From assembly GCA_964412815.1 (NCBI GenBank), contig CAYPQF010000042.1, forward strand, positions 16,204-80,203: DNA of 64,000 nucleotides. Direction: 5' to 3'. The position numbers were made by a program, and so were the translations under genes. The notes below the pieces were generated by a model that saw only the letters and a program-made list of their open reading frames with translations, did not search any database and was not told the DNA's origin. This DNA comes from JAOAFZ01 sp964412815 (lineage in GTDB: Bacteria; Patescibacteriota; Microgenomatia; UBA1406; GWC2-37-13). Shown in pieces: positions 26,609 through 35,258 of the stretch. Position 1 is the stretch's first letter. Every line of letters begins with the position of its first letter.

Positions 26609-27406
26609 TTATAGTAAATGACTTCTCAATATTGCATATGTCATTCGAGCAGCTTCAGATAGGTTTTGCTTGGTTGATAGACCAGCCCTTAATGGCACAG
26701 TATTCCTATTCCTAATAGCATCCAAAACACTTTCTTCGTTGTAGACAGTTATTCCATATCCAATATTTCCTGTGTGAGCATCACTGTTTGCCAGTAAGGC
26801 ACCCAGTCTATGGTTCTGTCGGTTAGCTTCGATAAATTTTCTGATATTTTTCCCAGAACTCCCGAAAATTAGCCCAGGTGCATCAATCCTTTGCATCATT
26901 TCGGCACTTGCGTTGAAAACTTCAACTCCATCCAGATATAGTTCCTGGTCGCTAGAATTAATAATGTCATTAAGTAAAGGTAAAGATACTGAGGAAATCC
27001 TTTTAGTTCCCGGATGTAGGATGATAGCAAGCCCACCTTGACGATGAACCATTTTGATTGTTTCGGTGAGGGGTAAGCCTTGTGGGATAAATCCTTCAAT
27101 ATCAAGAGCTAATACGTGACCGTCTCTAGACGACACCTCCATTCCTCGAACCACTTCTATCGGCAGTCTGTTTCGTGAAACGTAGTTCATTGCTCTGTCT
27201 GATGATTCAATAATGTCGTGATCCGTTATTGCAATAGCATTCATTCCGGCAAGTAATCCTAGTTCAACCATTTCCTCAGGACTTACACTACCGTCGGAAT
27301 AGCTCGTGTGGAGATGTAGATCTGCTCTTTTACCACTTTCTCCATTTAAGAATGGTGCCTGAACTTCAGCACCTAATACCGGTACATATGTTAATTTTTC
27401 TGCCAT
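26609..27406 (-). CDS. PHP-domain metal-dependent phosphoesterase
   Basis: 265 residues. The four PHP motifs are present: RADLHLHTSYSDGSVSPEE, IAITDHDIIES, GMEVSSRDGHVLALDIEGF, IILHPGTKRIS, and LANSDAHTGNIG as the last metal site. Stand-alone PHP enzymes include nucleases, AMP phosphatases and cyclic-phosphate esterases. It starts five bases after the PLD gene, so the two form an operon. Confidence 0.88.
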   Translation of the reverse strand: MAEKLTYVPVLGAEVQAPFLNGESGKRADLHLHTSYSDGSVSPEEMVELGLLAGMNAIAITDHDIIESSDRAMNYVSRNRLPIEVVRGMEVSSRDGHVLALDIEGFIPQGLPLTETIKMVHRQGGLAIILHPGTKRISSVSLPLLNDIINSSDQELYLDGVEVFNASAEMMQRIDAPGLIFGSSGKNIRKFIEANRQNHRLGALLANSDAHTGNIGYGITVYNEESVLDAIRNRNTVPLRAGLSTKQNLSEAARMTYAILRSHLL

Positions 27407-27411
27407 ATTAT

Positions 27412-28500
27412 TTATTTAATTCTAATTTCACTTTGCCTCATCCCATCAGCAAGTAATTGTACCTGGGCTACGATTTCAGGTTGAGTGGTAAATAACGATA
27501 CTTCCTCAGTTCCCAACTGAACAAAGAGCTCATCAAAATTATGCGATCCAATGACAGCTGTATTACTACCAAGAAGAAGAGCTTTTGCATGAACAACCCC
27601 GGGATATCTGGTTATCCGAAATTCAGGCTTTGCTTGCCCGAAATTATGAACCAATTGGGATAATGTAGGAGTAAAACCGAGCTGCCGTTGTTCTGATGTT
27701 ATTACTTCTACATGTACTCCTCGCTTAACAGCAGCGTTAAGTTTTCTTCTCAACTCCCATGACGGTAAGAAGGGGGAGATAAGTGTGATTGTGTCTACTT
27801 CACCATCTACAGCAGAGTATACGTGGTCCATTATCAAAGACTGTGATGGTTTCCCTCCATCAACGACAAGAGTATTATTTGCATCACATACATATTCCAT
27901 GTCTAGACAGGGTTCATCATCAAACGACTTCTCAATAATTGATGCTAAGTTATTAACGATATTAAGATTACGAGTTTTTAACATAAAATCTTTTCGTTTA
28001 GCGTCAAGATTAGCTAAGTTTATTCCACCAATATAGGCAGCGTTATCTATGATAGTAATTTTCTTATGGTCTCTACCTGCAACACCTGGATATGGAGTGT
28101 GTCTTACAAGTCCTGCCGGTCTATTTGTCTGGGTTACCACACAGTGATCTGCTAACTCATTTAGCACGGCAGTGTTTTGATCTAGAAGAAACTGCTTAAA
28201 TTGCCTATCTTGAACCCTCAATAATGGCAGGTGATTAAATGAATTATCGGTAACATAGTCTGAGTAAGCATCATAAGCCAGTCTTATATCCACACCTCTT
28301 TGTTGAGCTAAAACCATCTTATGGAAGAGCAGATTGGTAAAATGACCACTTTCCATAGCCATGGTTTGAATCCAGATACGTTCTGTTGCCTTGTCTACTT
28401 CCTTGAGTTGATCAGTAAAAAAATCTACTGTTTCAAGTAAGGCATAATCTTGTTGATGCCGTAAGGGAAGTTCTGCGGAGCGTTGGGAAAACATTTCCAT
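27412..28500 (-). CDS. Phospholipase D-like / cardiolipin synthase-like protein
   Basis: 362 residues, no membrane segment. Two HKD half-sites: DHKKITIIDNAAYIGGINLA (about 144-163) is complete; VHAKALLLGSNTAVIGSHNF (about 307-326) keeps His and Lys but has Gly where Asp is usual. The family includes cardiolipin synthases, phospholipases and nucleases such as Nuc or BfiI. Lack of N-terminal membrane helices weakens the cardiolipin synthase option. A TATAAT box five bases before the ATG starts a likely PLD-PHP-EEP transcript. Confidence 0.82.
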   Translation of the reverse strand: MEMFSQRSAELPLRHQQDYALLETVDFFTDQLKEVDKATERIWIQTMAMESGHFTNLLFHKMVLAQQRGVDIRLAYDAYSDYVTDNSFNHLPLLRVQDRQFKQFLLDQNTAVLNELADHCVVTQTNRPAGLVRHTPYPGVAGRDHKKITIIDNAAYIGGINLANLDAKRKDFMLKTRNLNIVNNLASIIEKSFDDEPCLDMEYVCDANNTLVVDGGKPSQSLIMDHVYSAVDGEVDTITLISPFLPSWELRRKLNAAVKRGVHVEVITSEQRQLGFTPTLSQLVHNFGQAKPEFRITRYPGVVHAKALLLGSNTAVIGSHNFDELFVQLGTEEVSLFTTQPEIVAQVQLLADGMRQSEIRIK

Positions 28501-28592
28501 GCGGTATTATACCAGATTATTTTTATTAGCAGTTTTGTCACTATTTAAATTACGCAGCCTTGGCGCCAACGCAGTAAATATGTCATTTTATG

Positions 28593-28677
28593 TCGGGGCG
28601 GCGGGACTTGTTAGAAGCTCTTGTACGAGCTCCTGCGAGTACGTAGAGCTTCTTATATAGTCCTGCCATGATTGTCG
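28593..28677. repeat. Right 85-bp direct repeat, abutting tRNA-Pro
   Basis: Second copy of the 24566-24650 repeat (two mismatches). Its last three bases are the first three of another copy of the 18-base core, which is the 3' end of the intact tRNA-Pro at 28675-28692. The core therefore occurs three times: at 24566, 28593 and 28675. Confidence 0.85.
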
Positions 28678-28749
28678 GGGCGGCGGGACTTGAACCCACG
28701 ACCTCACGCTCCCAAAGCGTGCATTCTAATCCATCTGAACTACGCCCCG
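28675..28749 (-). tRNA. tRNA-Pro (anticodon UGG)
   Basis: Reverse-strand cloverleaf. The 7-bp acceptor is CGGGGCG / CGCCCCG with discriminator A. The anticodon stem CACGC/GCGTG encloses TTTGGGA (anticodon TGG), and the T arm is GTGGG-TTCAAGT-CCCGC with one G-U pair. CCA is not encoded. The D stem is short (GTTC/GAAT). It serves as the apparent attachment site of the neighbouring island. Confidence 0.93.
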
Positions 28750-28829
28750 ATGTGTAGATAGCAATTGTAACAGGTATGTGGTGTATCTGCAACGCAAACG
28801 GCAGTCTGGGCCAAGGAGACGGGATATGG

Positions 28830-29522
28830 TCAGGGAGCCGGCTGAATATAATTAACTATCAGCCGGGGTGTTCCGATACCCGCGTTGTACAGGTATTTAC
28901 GATCATTACGATCTCCTGTTCCCTTTATCACAAAGACAATCGTACGGGTATCCCCGGTGCGTGAGAGTTTCTGAATCGTCATTATCTGCCGGGTAACATC
29001 GATAGAGGTATCAAAATTGGACTGATCCCTGCTCCATTTAATATTGTTGGAGAGCGTAGTAAACGCAGTCGTATTACGCTTTGCAGGAGGGTTTGCCACT
29101 GAAAATGATACCGGGGAGACCGAACGTTCCACCCCCACTCTGCTACTGACATACAGCCACTGATCACGGGAAGAAGTTAACTCTATATGTGCAGACTCGA
29201 TACTGGCATCGTGCGGAATAGAGCCGCCGGTAAAAAACAGTCCCAGGTAGGAATCCGTTGTACTCTCCCCGGTGCCCAGCCAGCTTTCAGCGCTGTCAGA
29301 TTGAGCCGTCCCCTCAGGTCGTATGCTCCCGGTAGTGTATGTTTCACCATCCTGATTGACAATATCCTGTGGAGAGGCGATGGTAAAGACGGTCTGAGCA
29401 GTTTTCGCATTGGATTCAAAGGCACGGGATGAGTGGGAAAAATAGAGTAAAAAGAGGACAGAGAACCCGATGGCAATGATAAAAAAGATGATAAAGCTAA
29501 TAAAACGTTTGGGTAAAGCCAT
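28830..29522 (-). CDS. Membrane-anchored protein with disaggregatase/CBM96-like domain
   Basis: About 230 residues from the ATG at 29522 (MALPKRFISFIIFFIIAIGF, one membrane anchor). The ectodomain contains IPHDASIESAHIELTSSRDQ (about 104-123) and a closing GTPRLIVNY, a pattern of the DNRLRE/disaggregatase-like beta-sandwich found in secreted carbohydrate-binding proteins. It lies 56 bases after the zinc permease gene and may be read through from it. The family call is tentative. Confidence 0.55.
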   Translation of the reverse strand: MALPKRFISFIIFFIIAIGFSVLFLLYFSHSSRAFESNAKTAQTVFTIASPQDIVNQDGETYTTGSIRPEGTAQSDSAESWLGTGESTTDSYLGLFFTGGSIPHDASIESAHIELTSSRDQWLYVSSRVGVERSVSPVSFSVANPPAKRNTTAFTTLSNNIKWSRDQSNFDTSIDVTRQIMTIQKLSRTGDTRTIVFVIKGTGDRNDRKYLYNAGIGTPRLIVNYIQPAP

Positions 29523-29578
29523 AGAAAAAATAGCACTGAGCCTAATAGTTACACTATAGCGCATACGGGAAAGCCTTG

Positions 29579-30376
29579 TCAAGAATGCCGGGAGAGCTGG
29601 CTGAGACAGAAGATCAGAATGACCGTGAGTACCACCGTTGCCCCGCTGGGGACATCAAGATAAAACGAAGCCAGAAGGCCGGTAATCACGCTTAAGACCG
29701 AGATCGCGACGCTGTGGAGTATCGTTGTCCGGAAACTGCGGGCAAACGTAATAGCGGTCAAAACAGGGATAATCATGAGCGAACCAATTAAGAGTACCCC
29801 GACAATTCTGATCGCAAGGGTGACAGTAACAGCAACCAGTACAATAAACAGCATGTTAATTGCGCCCGTCCGAATGCCTGACACTTGGGCATACTCAGGA
29901 TCGAACGATGTTATAAACAGTTCTTTATAACACAGACCGATTACAGCCAGGACGCCGGCTGCCAGTGCGCCAATAGTCACGAGATCCGCACGGGTGATAG
30001 TTGTGATACTTCCAAACAGATAACTCATCAGGTTAACATTACCGGCATCTGAGAGGGAGATCAGAAGAATTGCCAGGGCCAGACTTCCGGACAGAAAAAC
30101 CGCCAGCAGCTGTTCTCCTCCAAACAGATTACGCGATCGCAGACGCTCTATCAACACGGCTGCAATCGAGGTAACCACAACAGAGACCAGGACCGGAGAC
30201 GCGTGTAACAATATTCCCACTGCTACACCAACCAGTGAGACATGGGACAGGGTATCAGCCATAAGCGAGTAGCGGCGCACAACCAGAAATGACCCGATCA
30301 GCGGAGCCACGCAGGCAATAATCAGTCCGCCGATAACGGCATTGGTAATAAATGAATACTGAAATATCTCAAACAT
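29579..30376 (-). CDS. znuB: Zinc/manganese ABC transporter permease (ZnuB/TroC family)
   Basis: 265 residues, about seven or eight membrane segments. ABC-3 family features: IGSFLVVRRYSLMADTLSHV near residue 26 and a central RIVGVLLIGSLMIIPVLTAI. It forms the membrane channel for divalent metal uptake with the adjacent ATPase and binding protein. Overlaps znuC by eight bases. Confidence 0.92.
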   Translation of the reverse strand: MFEIFQYSFITNAVIGGLIIACVAPLIGSFLVVRRYSLMADTLSHVSLVGVAVGILLHASPVLVSVVVTSIAAVLIERLRSRNLFGGEQLLAVFLSGSLALAILLISLSDAGNVNLMSYLFGSITTITRADLVTIGALAAGVLAVIGLCYKELFITSFDPEYAQVSGIRTGAINMLFIVLVAVTVTLAIRIVGVLLIGSLMIIPVLTAITFARSFRTTILHSVAISVLSVITGLLASFYLDVPSGATVVLTVILIFCLSQLSRHS

Positions 30377-31106
30377 CTGTGTGATGATGGCTTACGGGCT
30401 GTACATCCGGTCCGTATACTTGTAACAGATAGTCTTTGGTAGAAAAATGTGCCTGGTCGGTATGACAGATTAGATGCTTGTTGACGCAGATGATATGATC
30501 AGCGGTGCGGGTTACCACATCCAGATCGTGTGTTACAAACAGAATGGTCAGTTGTAACGACTGATGCAGCTCTTTGAGAAACTGGAGAAATGCTTCCTGG
30601 GAAGACGCATCAATCCCCACCGTCGGTTCGTCCAGAATCAGGATGGACGGTTCGGACGCCAGTGCCCGGGCAATATAGACCCGCTGGCGTTCTCCTCCGG
30701 ATAACTGGTGAATTTCACGATGTCTTTTAGCAGTCATACCTGTTTTTTTGAGCGCCAGTTCTATCTGCGCTCTGTCTTCTGCGCCAAACTGTCTAAACAG
30801 ACCTCGTCGCGCAATACGACCCATTCCGACCACCTCTTCTACGGTTACCGGGACATATGACGTATCCTGACCGATTCGTTGCGGAACATACCCAATCTGT
30901 GCTTCGGAAACAGTGACTGTCCCTTTTTGAGGCTTTTCCAGCCCAGTGATGAGTTTCAGCAGGGTTGTTTTACCACCGCCATTCGGGCCGACCAATGCAA
31001 CAAATTCTCCTTTTTTTATTGAGAGCGAAATAGATTCCAGTACCGGCTGACGTGGCTGGTAGCCAAAGGTGACATGCGAAAATGTGATGACGGGTGTTAC
31101 TGACAT
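30369..31106 (-). CDS. znuC: Zinc/manganese ABC transporter ATP-binding protein
   Basis: 245 residues. Walker A GPNGGGKTTLLK, Q-loop GYVPQRIG, signature LSGGERQRVYIARALA, Walker B ILILDEPTVGIDA, and switch FVTHDLD. Powers the ZnuB permease. It overlaps znuA by ten bases and znuB by eight, a tightly coupled operon. Confidence 0.93.
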   Translation of the reverse strand: MSVTPVITFSHVTFGYQPRQPVLESISLSIKKGEFVALVGPNGGGKTTLLKLITGLEKPQKGTVTVSEAQIGYVPQRIGQDTSYVPVTVEEVVGMGRIARRGLFRQFGAEDRAQIELALKKTGMTAKRHREIHQLSGGERQRVYIARALASEPSILILDEPTVGIDASSQEAFLQFLKELHQSLQLTILFVTHDLDVVTRTADHIICVNKHLICHTDQAHFSTKDYLLQVYGPDVQPVSHHHTDV

Positions 31107-32062
31107 TGGAGAGCGGTACGCAACTGGAACAGGTTTTCTTCCATAATCGAAATATAACTCGCCGTGTCTGGTGACTGATCTGCCGTCAACCCTTCAAGCG
31201 GGTTGAGTACGAGGGTACTGGCTCCGGTTTCTGCGGCTAATGTTTCACTCAGTTTGGGTGAGACCAGTGTTTCGTAAAAGATATGAGTTATGCCTGTTTC
31301 TCTCATTATCTCAGCAATTTCCGCTAATTGTTGCGGAGTTGGTTCGTCCTGAGGTGAAAGGCCGGCAATCGGGACAAACTCGATACCTGTTTCTTCTGCC
31401 AGATAGGCAAATGCATCATGTGCAACTACTGCCTTATTGAGCGAGCATGACGCTAGACCATCGGTATACGACTGCTGCAACGCTTTTAACTCAGTAATGT
31501 ATTCCTCGGCATTGTTCTGATAGAGTTCGGCATTTTGTGGATCAAGTTTTTCTAACTGAGCCTGTACCGCTTCGGTCAGGAGAATCATGTTCTCAATTCT
31601 CAGCCACTGATGGGGATCATACTCTGAGCTGTGCAAATGTTCTTCTTCTTCGGTGTGGGATTCTTCGTTCGCATGCTCATCTGTATGTTCTTCTTCAGAG
31701 TGTTTTAACTTCTCAACCACGCTCCCTGCCTCCAACACGGTTACCCCTTTTTGCTTCAGGTCAGCCTCGATCTTTTCGGCCCAGGGTTCCATACCCAAAC
31801 CATTGATAACAAAAAGATCAGCCTGCTCTATCGCCGCAATATCCGATGGCGAAGGACTGTAATCATGTGGTTCCTGACCACCGGTTACAATTTGACGGAC
31901 TGCTACCGTATCCCCGGCGACGTTACGCACCACTTCTGCAACAGGGTAGATACTGGCAATTACCTGAATTTCTGCAGCGCGTTCAGATTGTATGTTTCTG
32001 AACACAATCAGACCAAGTAACACGAGCAATACAAGGAAGATTCCAAGATAAATACGTTTCAT
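31097..32062 (-). CDS. znuA: Zinc ABC transporter substrate-binding protein ZnuA-type
   Basis: 321 residues from the ATG at 32062 (MKRIYLGIFLVLLVLLGLIV, membrane or signal anchor; no lipobox Cys seen). Cluster A-1 fold: VIASIYPVAEVVRNVAG, QEPHDYSPSPSD (ligand His near 66), a His/Glu-rich loop at about 121-147 typical of zinc rather than manganese binders, DPHQWL, VVAHDAFAYLA, and ETLVSPKLSETLA. The first gene of the operon, behind the palindromic promoter-operator at 32088-32116. Confidence 0.93.
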   Translation of the reverse strand: MKRIYLGIFLVLLVLLGLIVFRNIQSERAAEIQVIASIYPVAEVVRNVAGDTVAVRQIVTGGQEPHDYSPSPSDIAAIEQADLFVINGLGMEPWAEKIEADLKQKGVTVLEAGSVVEKLKHSEEEHTDEHANEESHTEEEEHLHSSEYDPHQWLRIENMILLTEAVQAQLEKLDPQNAELYQNNAEEYITELKALQQSYTDGLASCSLNKAVVAHDAFAYLAEETGIEFVPIAGLSPQDEPTPQQLAEIAEIMRETGITHIFYETLVSPKLSETLAAETGASTLVLNPLEGLTADQSPDTASYISIMEENLFQLRTALQCQ

Positions 32063-32087
32063 AGGCGGGATAACTAATGATACTGTA

Positions 32088-32116
32088 ATTGTATGCAACT
32101 TAGTTGCATTTGTCAA
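32088..32116 (-). promoter_or_regulatory. znu promoter with palindromic operator in the spacer
   Basis: Reverse strand: TTGACA (32116-32111), a 17-base spacer, TACAAT (32093-32088). A perfect palindrome, ATGCAACTTAGTTGCAT (7-3-7; 32093-32109), occupies nearly the whole spacer. Binding there would block RNA polymerase, so a metal-dependent repressor of Fur/Zur or similar type is likely. No repressor gene is in the window. Confidence 0.8.
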
Positions 32117-32256
32117 TAGACTGTTATAAAAGTCTTTACGCGGTATGTATTGCCTACCCACTCAGTTGTTAGCCTCATTTACCCTTGCAATTTAAAAAAA
32201 TTCATGCGTAAATAATAGATAGTACAAATTTAATCAAAAGGAGGTGCCAGAAAAAC

Positions 32257-32466
32257 ATGCCAGTAGATTTCTATAACGTTAAAACCAGAAAGACAGTTTC
32301 AATTGCAGACGATCAGGTCTCAAAGACCAAATATGAGCGTACCGCAAAAGATGGTTCAACTCAGTATCGCTATGCATTCCGCGCCACTGATCCAGAAACA
32401 TCAACCAAGTTAACAAAATTTGTTAATAAGGAAACTTGGGATAATCACCCAGGAAAAGAAGAGTAA
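32257..32466 (+). CDS. Small soluble protein, unknown
   Basis: 69 residues (MPVDFYNVKTRKTVSIADDQ...). Charged, probably a small beta domain. A very good AGGAGGTG Shine-Dalgarno and a long leader set it apart from the leaderless neighbours, suggesting high expression. No motif recognised. Confidence 0.75.
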   Translation: MPVDFYNVKTRKTVSIADDQVSKTKYERTAKDGSTQYRYAFRATDPETSTKLTKFVNKETWDNHPGKEE

Positions 32467-32531
32467 AAACAAGTGCATCCACCCCTGCAGGGACAAATGC
32501 CAACGAAATCAGAGACTTGACACGAAGACCA

Positions 32532-33680
32532 TTATTTTTTCTCAATCTGCCGTTTCAGTACGGTACATGCTAATATTGTTGTAATAGGCACCGCAGCTAC
32601 CAGTCCAATACTTCCTACCAGAGTTCGTACTACTTCTGTTGCCACAATCTCACTACTCAACGCCGATGAATACGATAATCCACTGTTGTAAAACAATAAA
32701 AACAGTGGCAATGACGCTCCCGCATAGACCAGAATCAATGTGTTGACCAGCGAAGCAATATGATCTTTTCCAATATCCATGGCATGGTGAAAGATCTCCC
32801 AGAACGACGTCTGCTTCGCGGTCTTGAGCAGTTTCTCTACGATGGCAGCCTGCGAGACGGTAATATCGTCCAGAATACCCAAAGAACCGATTATCATGCC
32901 ACCGAGCAGCAGATCCCGCAGATTAATATCGCTGTTAATCATACTCTGCACAAAGAGCGCTTCATCGGATGATGCCCCGGTAAGCTTGGCACGGGTAACA
33001 AAGAGCGCTGCCAGCAGTCCCGTAATCAAAAGCGAAAAGACCGTCCCCATAATCGCAACAGTCGTTTTCCATTTAATACCGTGCGAGATATAAAAGGTAA
33101 CTGGTGAAATGAGAATTCCACCGACAATAGCAACAAAGATCGCATTATTACCGGCAATGATATTCGGCACCACAAACTGCCCGATGATCAAAAAAGAATA
33201 CGCCATTCCCAGCAACGATAAAAAGCCGTGCAGGCGGCCCACAAATAAAACAAAAGCAACAAATAAGGCAACCAGTGTCAGCAGTGTCGGCGTCCGGACA
33301 AAATCAACAATGTAGGTCAGTTGCTCGTTTCCCTGTCCGTCTTCGGTACGCAAAATGATTACCTGATCACCCTTTTGATACGTGGAGTTAGTTGATCGTG
33401 GATCAGCCAGAATAGCAACTTCGGCGGTCTTCCCTTTTAGATCGCCACTGGTTATCTGCACGGTAGCTACGGGGCCGGTCTGCGTTTGGGAGATGCCGGT
33501 GATAGTCGCTTCGTAATAAGACTGAGACTGCGCAGGTTGATTCTGAGCAGACTGACTCTGTTCTATTTGTTGTTGTTCTGGAGCCATATTCTGGGCATAG
33601 ACCAGAAACTGGTTTTTGAATACAACCAGCAGCAGCAGACAACACAGAATGGTGAGCGGTATCTTGAAACGGAACTGCAT
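32532..33680 (-). CDS. YibE/F family membrane protein
   Basis: 382 residues. N-terminal signal/anchor, an extracytoplasmic part with a Gln/Ser-rich stretch (about 34-52) and a small beta domain (ATVQITSGDLKGKTAEVAIL), then about seven membrane helices with the family-typical LLGGMIIGSLGILDDITVSQ near residue 260. The function of the family is unknown. A TATAAT box (33694-33689) eight bases before the ATG implies a leaderless mRNA. Confidence 0.88.
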   Translation of the reverse strand: MQFRFKIPLTILCCLLLLVVFKNQFLVYAQNMAPEQQQIEQSQSAQNQPAQSQSYYEATITGISQTQTGPVATVQITSGDLKGKTAEVAILADPRSTNSTYQKGDQVIILRTEDGQGNEQLTYIVDFVRTPTLLTLVALFVAFVLFVGRLHGFLSLLGMAYSFLIIGQFVVPNIIAGNNAIFVAIVGGILISPVTFYISHGIKWKTTVAIMGTVFSLLITGLLAALFVTRAKLTGASSDEALFVQSMINSDINLRDLLLGGMIIGSLGILDDITVSQAAIVEKLLKTAKQTSFWEIFHHAMDIGKDHIASLVNTLILVYAGASLPLFLLFYNSGLSYSSALSSEIVATEVVRTLVGSIGLVAAVPITTILACTVLKRQIEKK

Positions 33681-33718
33681 AGGCTTTTATTATACACCGC
33701 GTTGGGAGTGGAAACGCG

Positions 33719-35248
33719 TTATGCCTCGGTCCCGACTGCGTCTGAGATATGGGCAAAGCCATCCCGTTTCAGGCTTTCATCTAGATAGATATTGATGGAG
33801 GTAATCAGTTGCGGACCGGTAAAGATCATGCCGGTAATAAGTTGTACCATATGGGCACCTGCCTTAATTTTGGTATAGGCATCTTCTGGGCTAAAAATAC
33901 CACCGCACCCGATAATTACCAGCTTCTTCCCCACTTCACGATATGCCAGGCGGATCAGCTCATTGGATCGCTTCCAGGTGGGTCTGCCACTAAAGTTTCC
34001 TTTTTTCCATCTGGTCACTTCCTCCTGTACAAATGAAGCGTTACTGCGATCTTTCTGTAGATTGCCAATGATAATCCCGGCAACCGTATGTTTTAGAATT
34101 ACCTTGAGCATCTGCCTGATTGAGTCGTCAGATTCGGTGATCGGCATCTTGATAAAAACAGGCCGGCGAAGCTGAAGGGAGTCAATTGCCTTGAGGAGAC
34201 GGTCCAGTGTTTGTGGTTGATAAAACGAGACCGGGGTATGCAGATTGGGACAACTGATATTCATCTCGTAATACGCGTGTTTGACACTACTTTTTTCGAA
34301 GGTAGTAAATGCCTCAATAATGTCTTCGATTGCCATTTTTTCGCTGGTGATCTGACGGGAGTTGGTTACACCGATACTGATCCCCAGCGGAGCAGAAACG
34401 GGAACCCCGTTGAGCTTCTGGACTACCTCGGTAGCTCCGTCATTTTTAAATCCTTTATTAACCATCAACGATTTTGACCGGGGAAGACGACCCAGCATCG
34501 GACGCTCATTCCCCTGGTATGGCTGGTTTGTGATGGTTCCCACGGTGTTAAATCCGAACCCAACCGCCGGCAGAATCTGTGTGAGTCGAGCTTCGTAATC
34601 GTATCCTGCTGACAACCCGACCGGGTTATGAAAGGTAATCCCGGCAATCTGTTGTTCCAGTGCCGGACTGCGATACCCGAAGATGAGTTCAAACAGTTTA
34701 CGTATCGGGGTAACAGCACCCAACACTTCTCCTACACGCATGGCACTGTTATGAACAAACTCCGGATCGAGAATAAAAAAAGCCGGTTTACCAACAATCT
34801 GATAAAGAATTCCTATCCCCCACATAAGAAATGCTTTGTAATGCCGGGCAAAAATAATATGCGCAATCAAAAACAAAGCCAGAGAGTTGAGAGCAGAAAC
34901 CATACAGTACAGACAGACAGCCTGTATCACCACCAGTTGCAGGAATACAAAATAGGCAGAGAACAGCAGTCCGATTGTTGTCTGTGCCAACATAAGAAAA
35001 ATAAACAGTTTACGGTTCGTAAAGCCGTATATCATCGAGATTAGAAAGAGCACAGTGTAATGCACCAGTCCCCATACAGCCAGAGGAATGCCAAACAGAA
35101 TTGCATAGTCACTCTCCAGTACGCGTCCACAATCAACTAACGCTCTGGAACTACAGGGCAAGATAAAATCGGTATAGTGATCGTAGGTAAGATATGCGGA
35201 ATCTACAATGCCAACCAGCGCCAGAATGGGAATCAGTATCGAAATCAT
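33719..35248 (-). CDS. pyrD: VKOR-dihydroorotate dehydrogenase fusion
   Basis: 509 residues. Residues 1-140 are a four-helix VKOR domain with all landmarks: C32 and C40, S46, and the CxxC redox pair C112-C115 (VCLYCM). Residues about 145-495 are a class 2-type dihydroorotate dehydrogenase: FFILDPEFVHNSAM, FHNPVGLSAGYDYEARLTQI, VNKGFKNDGA, NISCPN (C333 at the usual class 2 Ser position), VIIGCGGIFSPEDAYTKIKA. VKOR makes disulfides using quinone; class 2 DHODH passes electrons from dihydroorotate to quinone. A TATAAT box ten bases upstream starts it, back-to-back with the carotenoid operon. Confidence 0.9.
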   Translation of the reverse strand: MISILIPILALVGIVDSAYLTYDHYTDFILPCSSRALVDCGRVLESDYAILFGIPLAVWGLVHYTVLFLISMIYGFTNRKLFIFLMLAQTTIGLLFSAYFVFLQLVVIQAVCLYCMVSALNSLALFLIAHIIFARHYKAFLMWGIGILYQIVGKPAFFILDPEFVHNSAMRVGEVLGAVTPIRKLFELIFGYRSPALEQQIAGITFHNPVGLSAGYDYEARLTQILPAVGFGFNTVGTITNQPYQGNERPMLGRLPRSKSLMVNKGFKNDGATEVVQKLNGVPVSAPLGISIGVTNSRQITSEKMAIEDIIEAFTTFEKSSVKHAYYEMNISCPNLHTPVSFYQPQTLDRLLKAIDSLQLRRPVFIKMPITESDDSIRQMLKVILKHTVAGIIIGNLQKDRSNASFVQEEVTRWKKGNFSGRPTWKRSNELIRLAYREVGKKLVIIGCGGIFSPEDAYTKIKAGAHMVQLITGMIFTGPQLITSINIYLDESLKRDGFAHISDAVGTEA

Positions 35249-35258
35249 AGCTGCCTAG

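Noticed and set aside
27412..28500. Calling the PLD protein a cardiolipin synthase outright
   Set aside because: It lacks the N-terminal membrane helices and its second HKD site is altered, so only the superfamily is claimed.
33719..35248. VKOR-PyrD frame as an assembly chimera
   Set aside because: The frame is continuous with normal codon use, a single promoter and a helical linker; no repeat or low-complexity point at the junction suggests misjoining, though reads were not seen.
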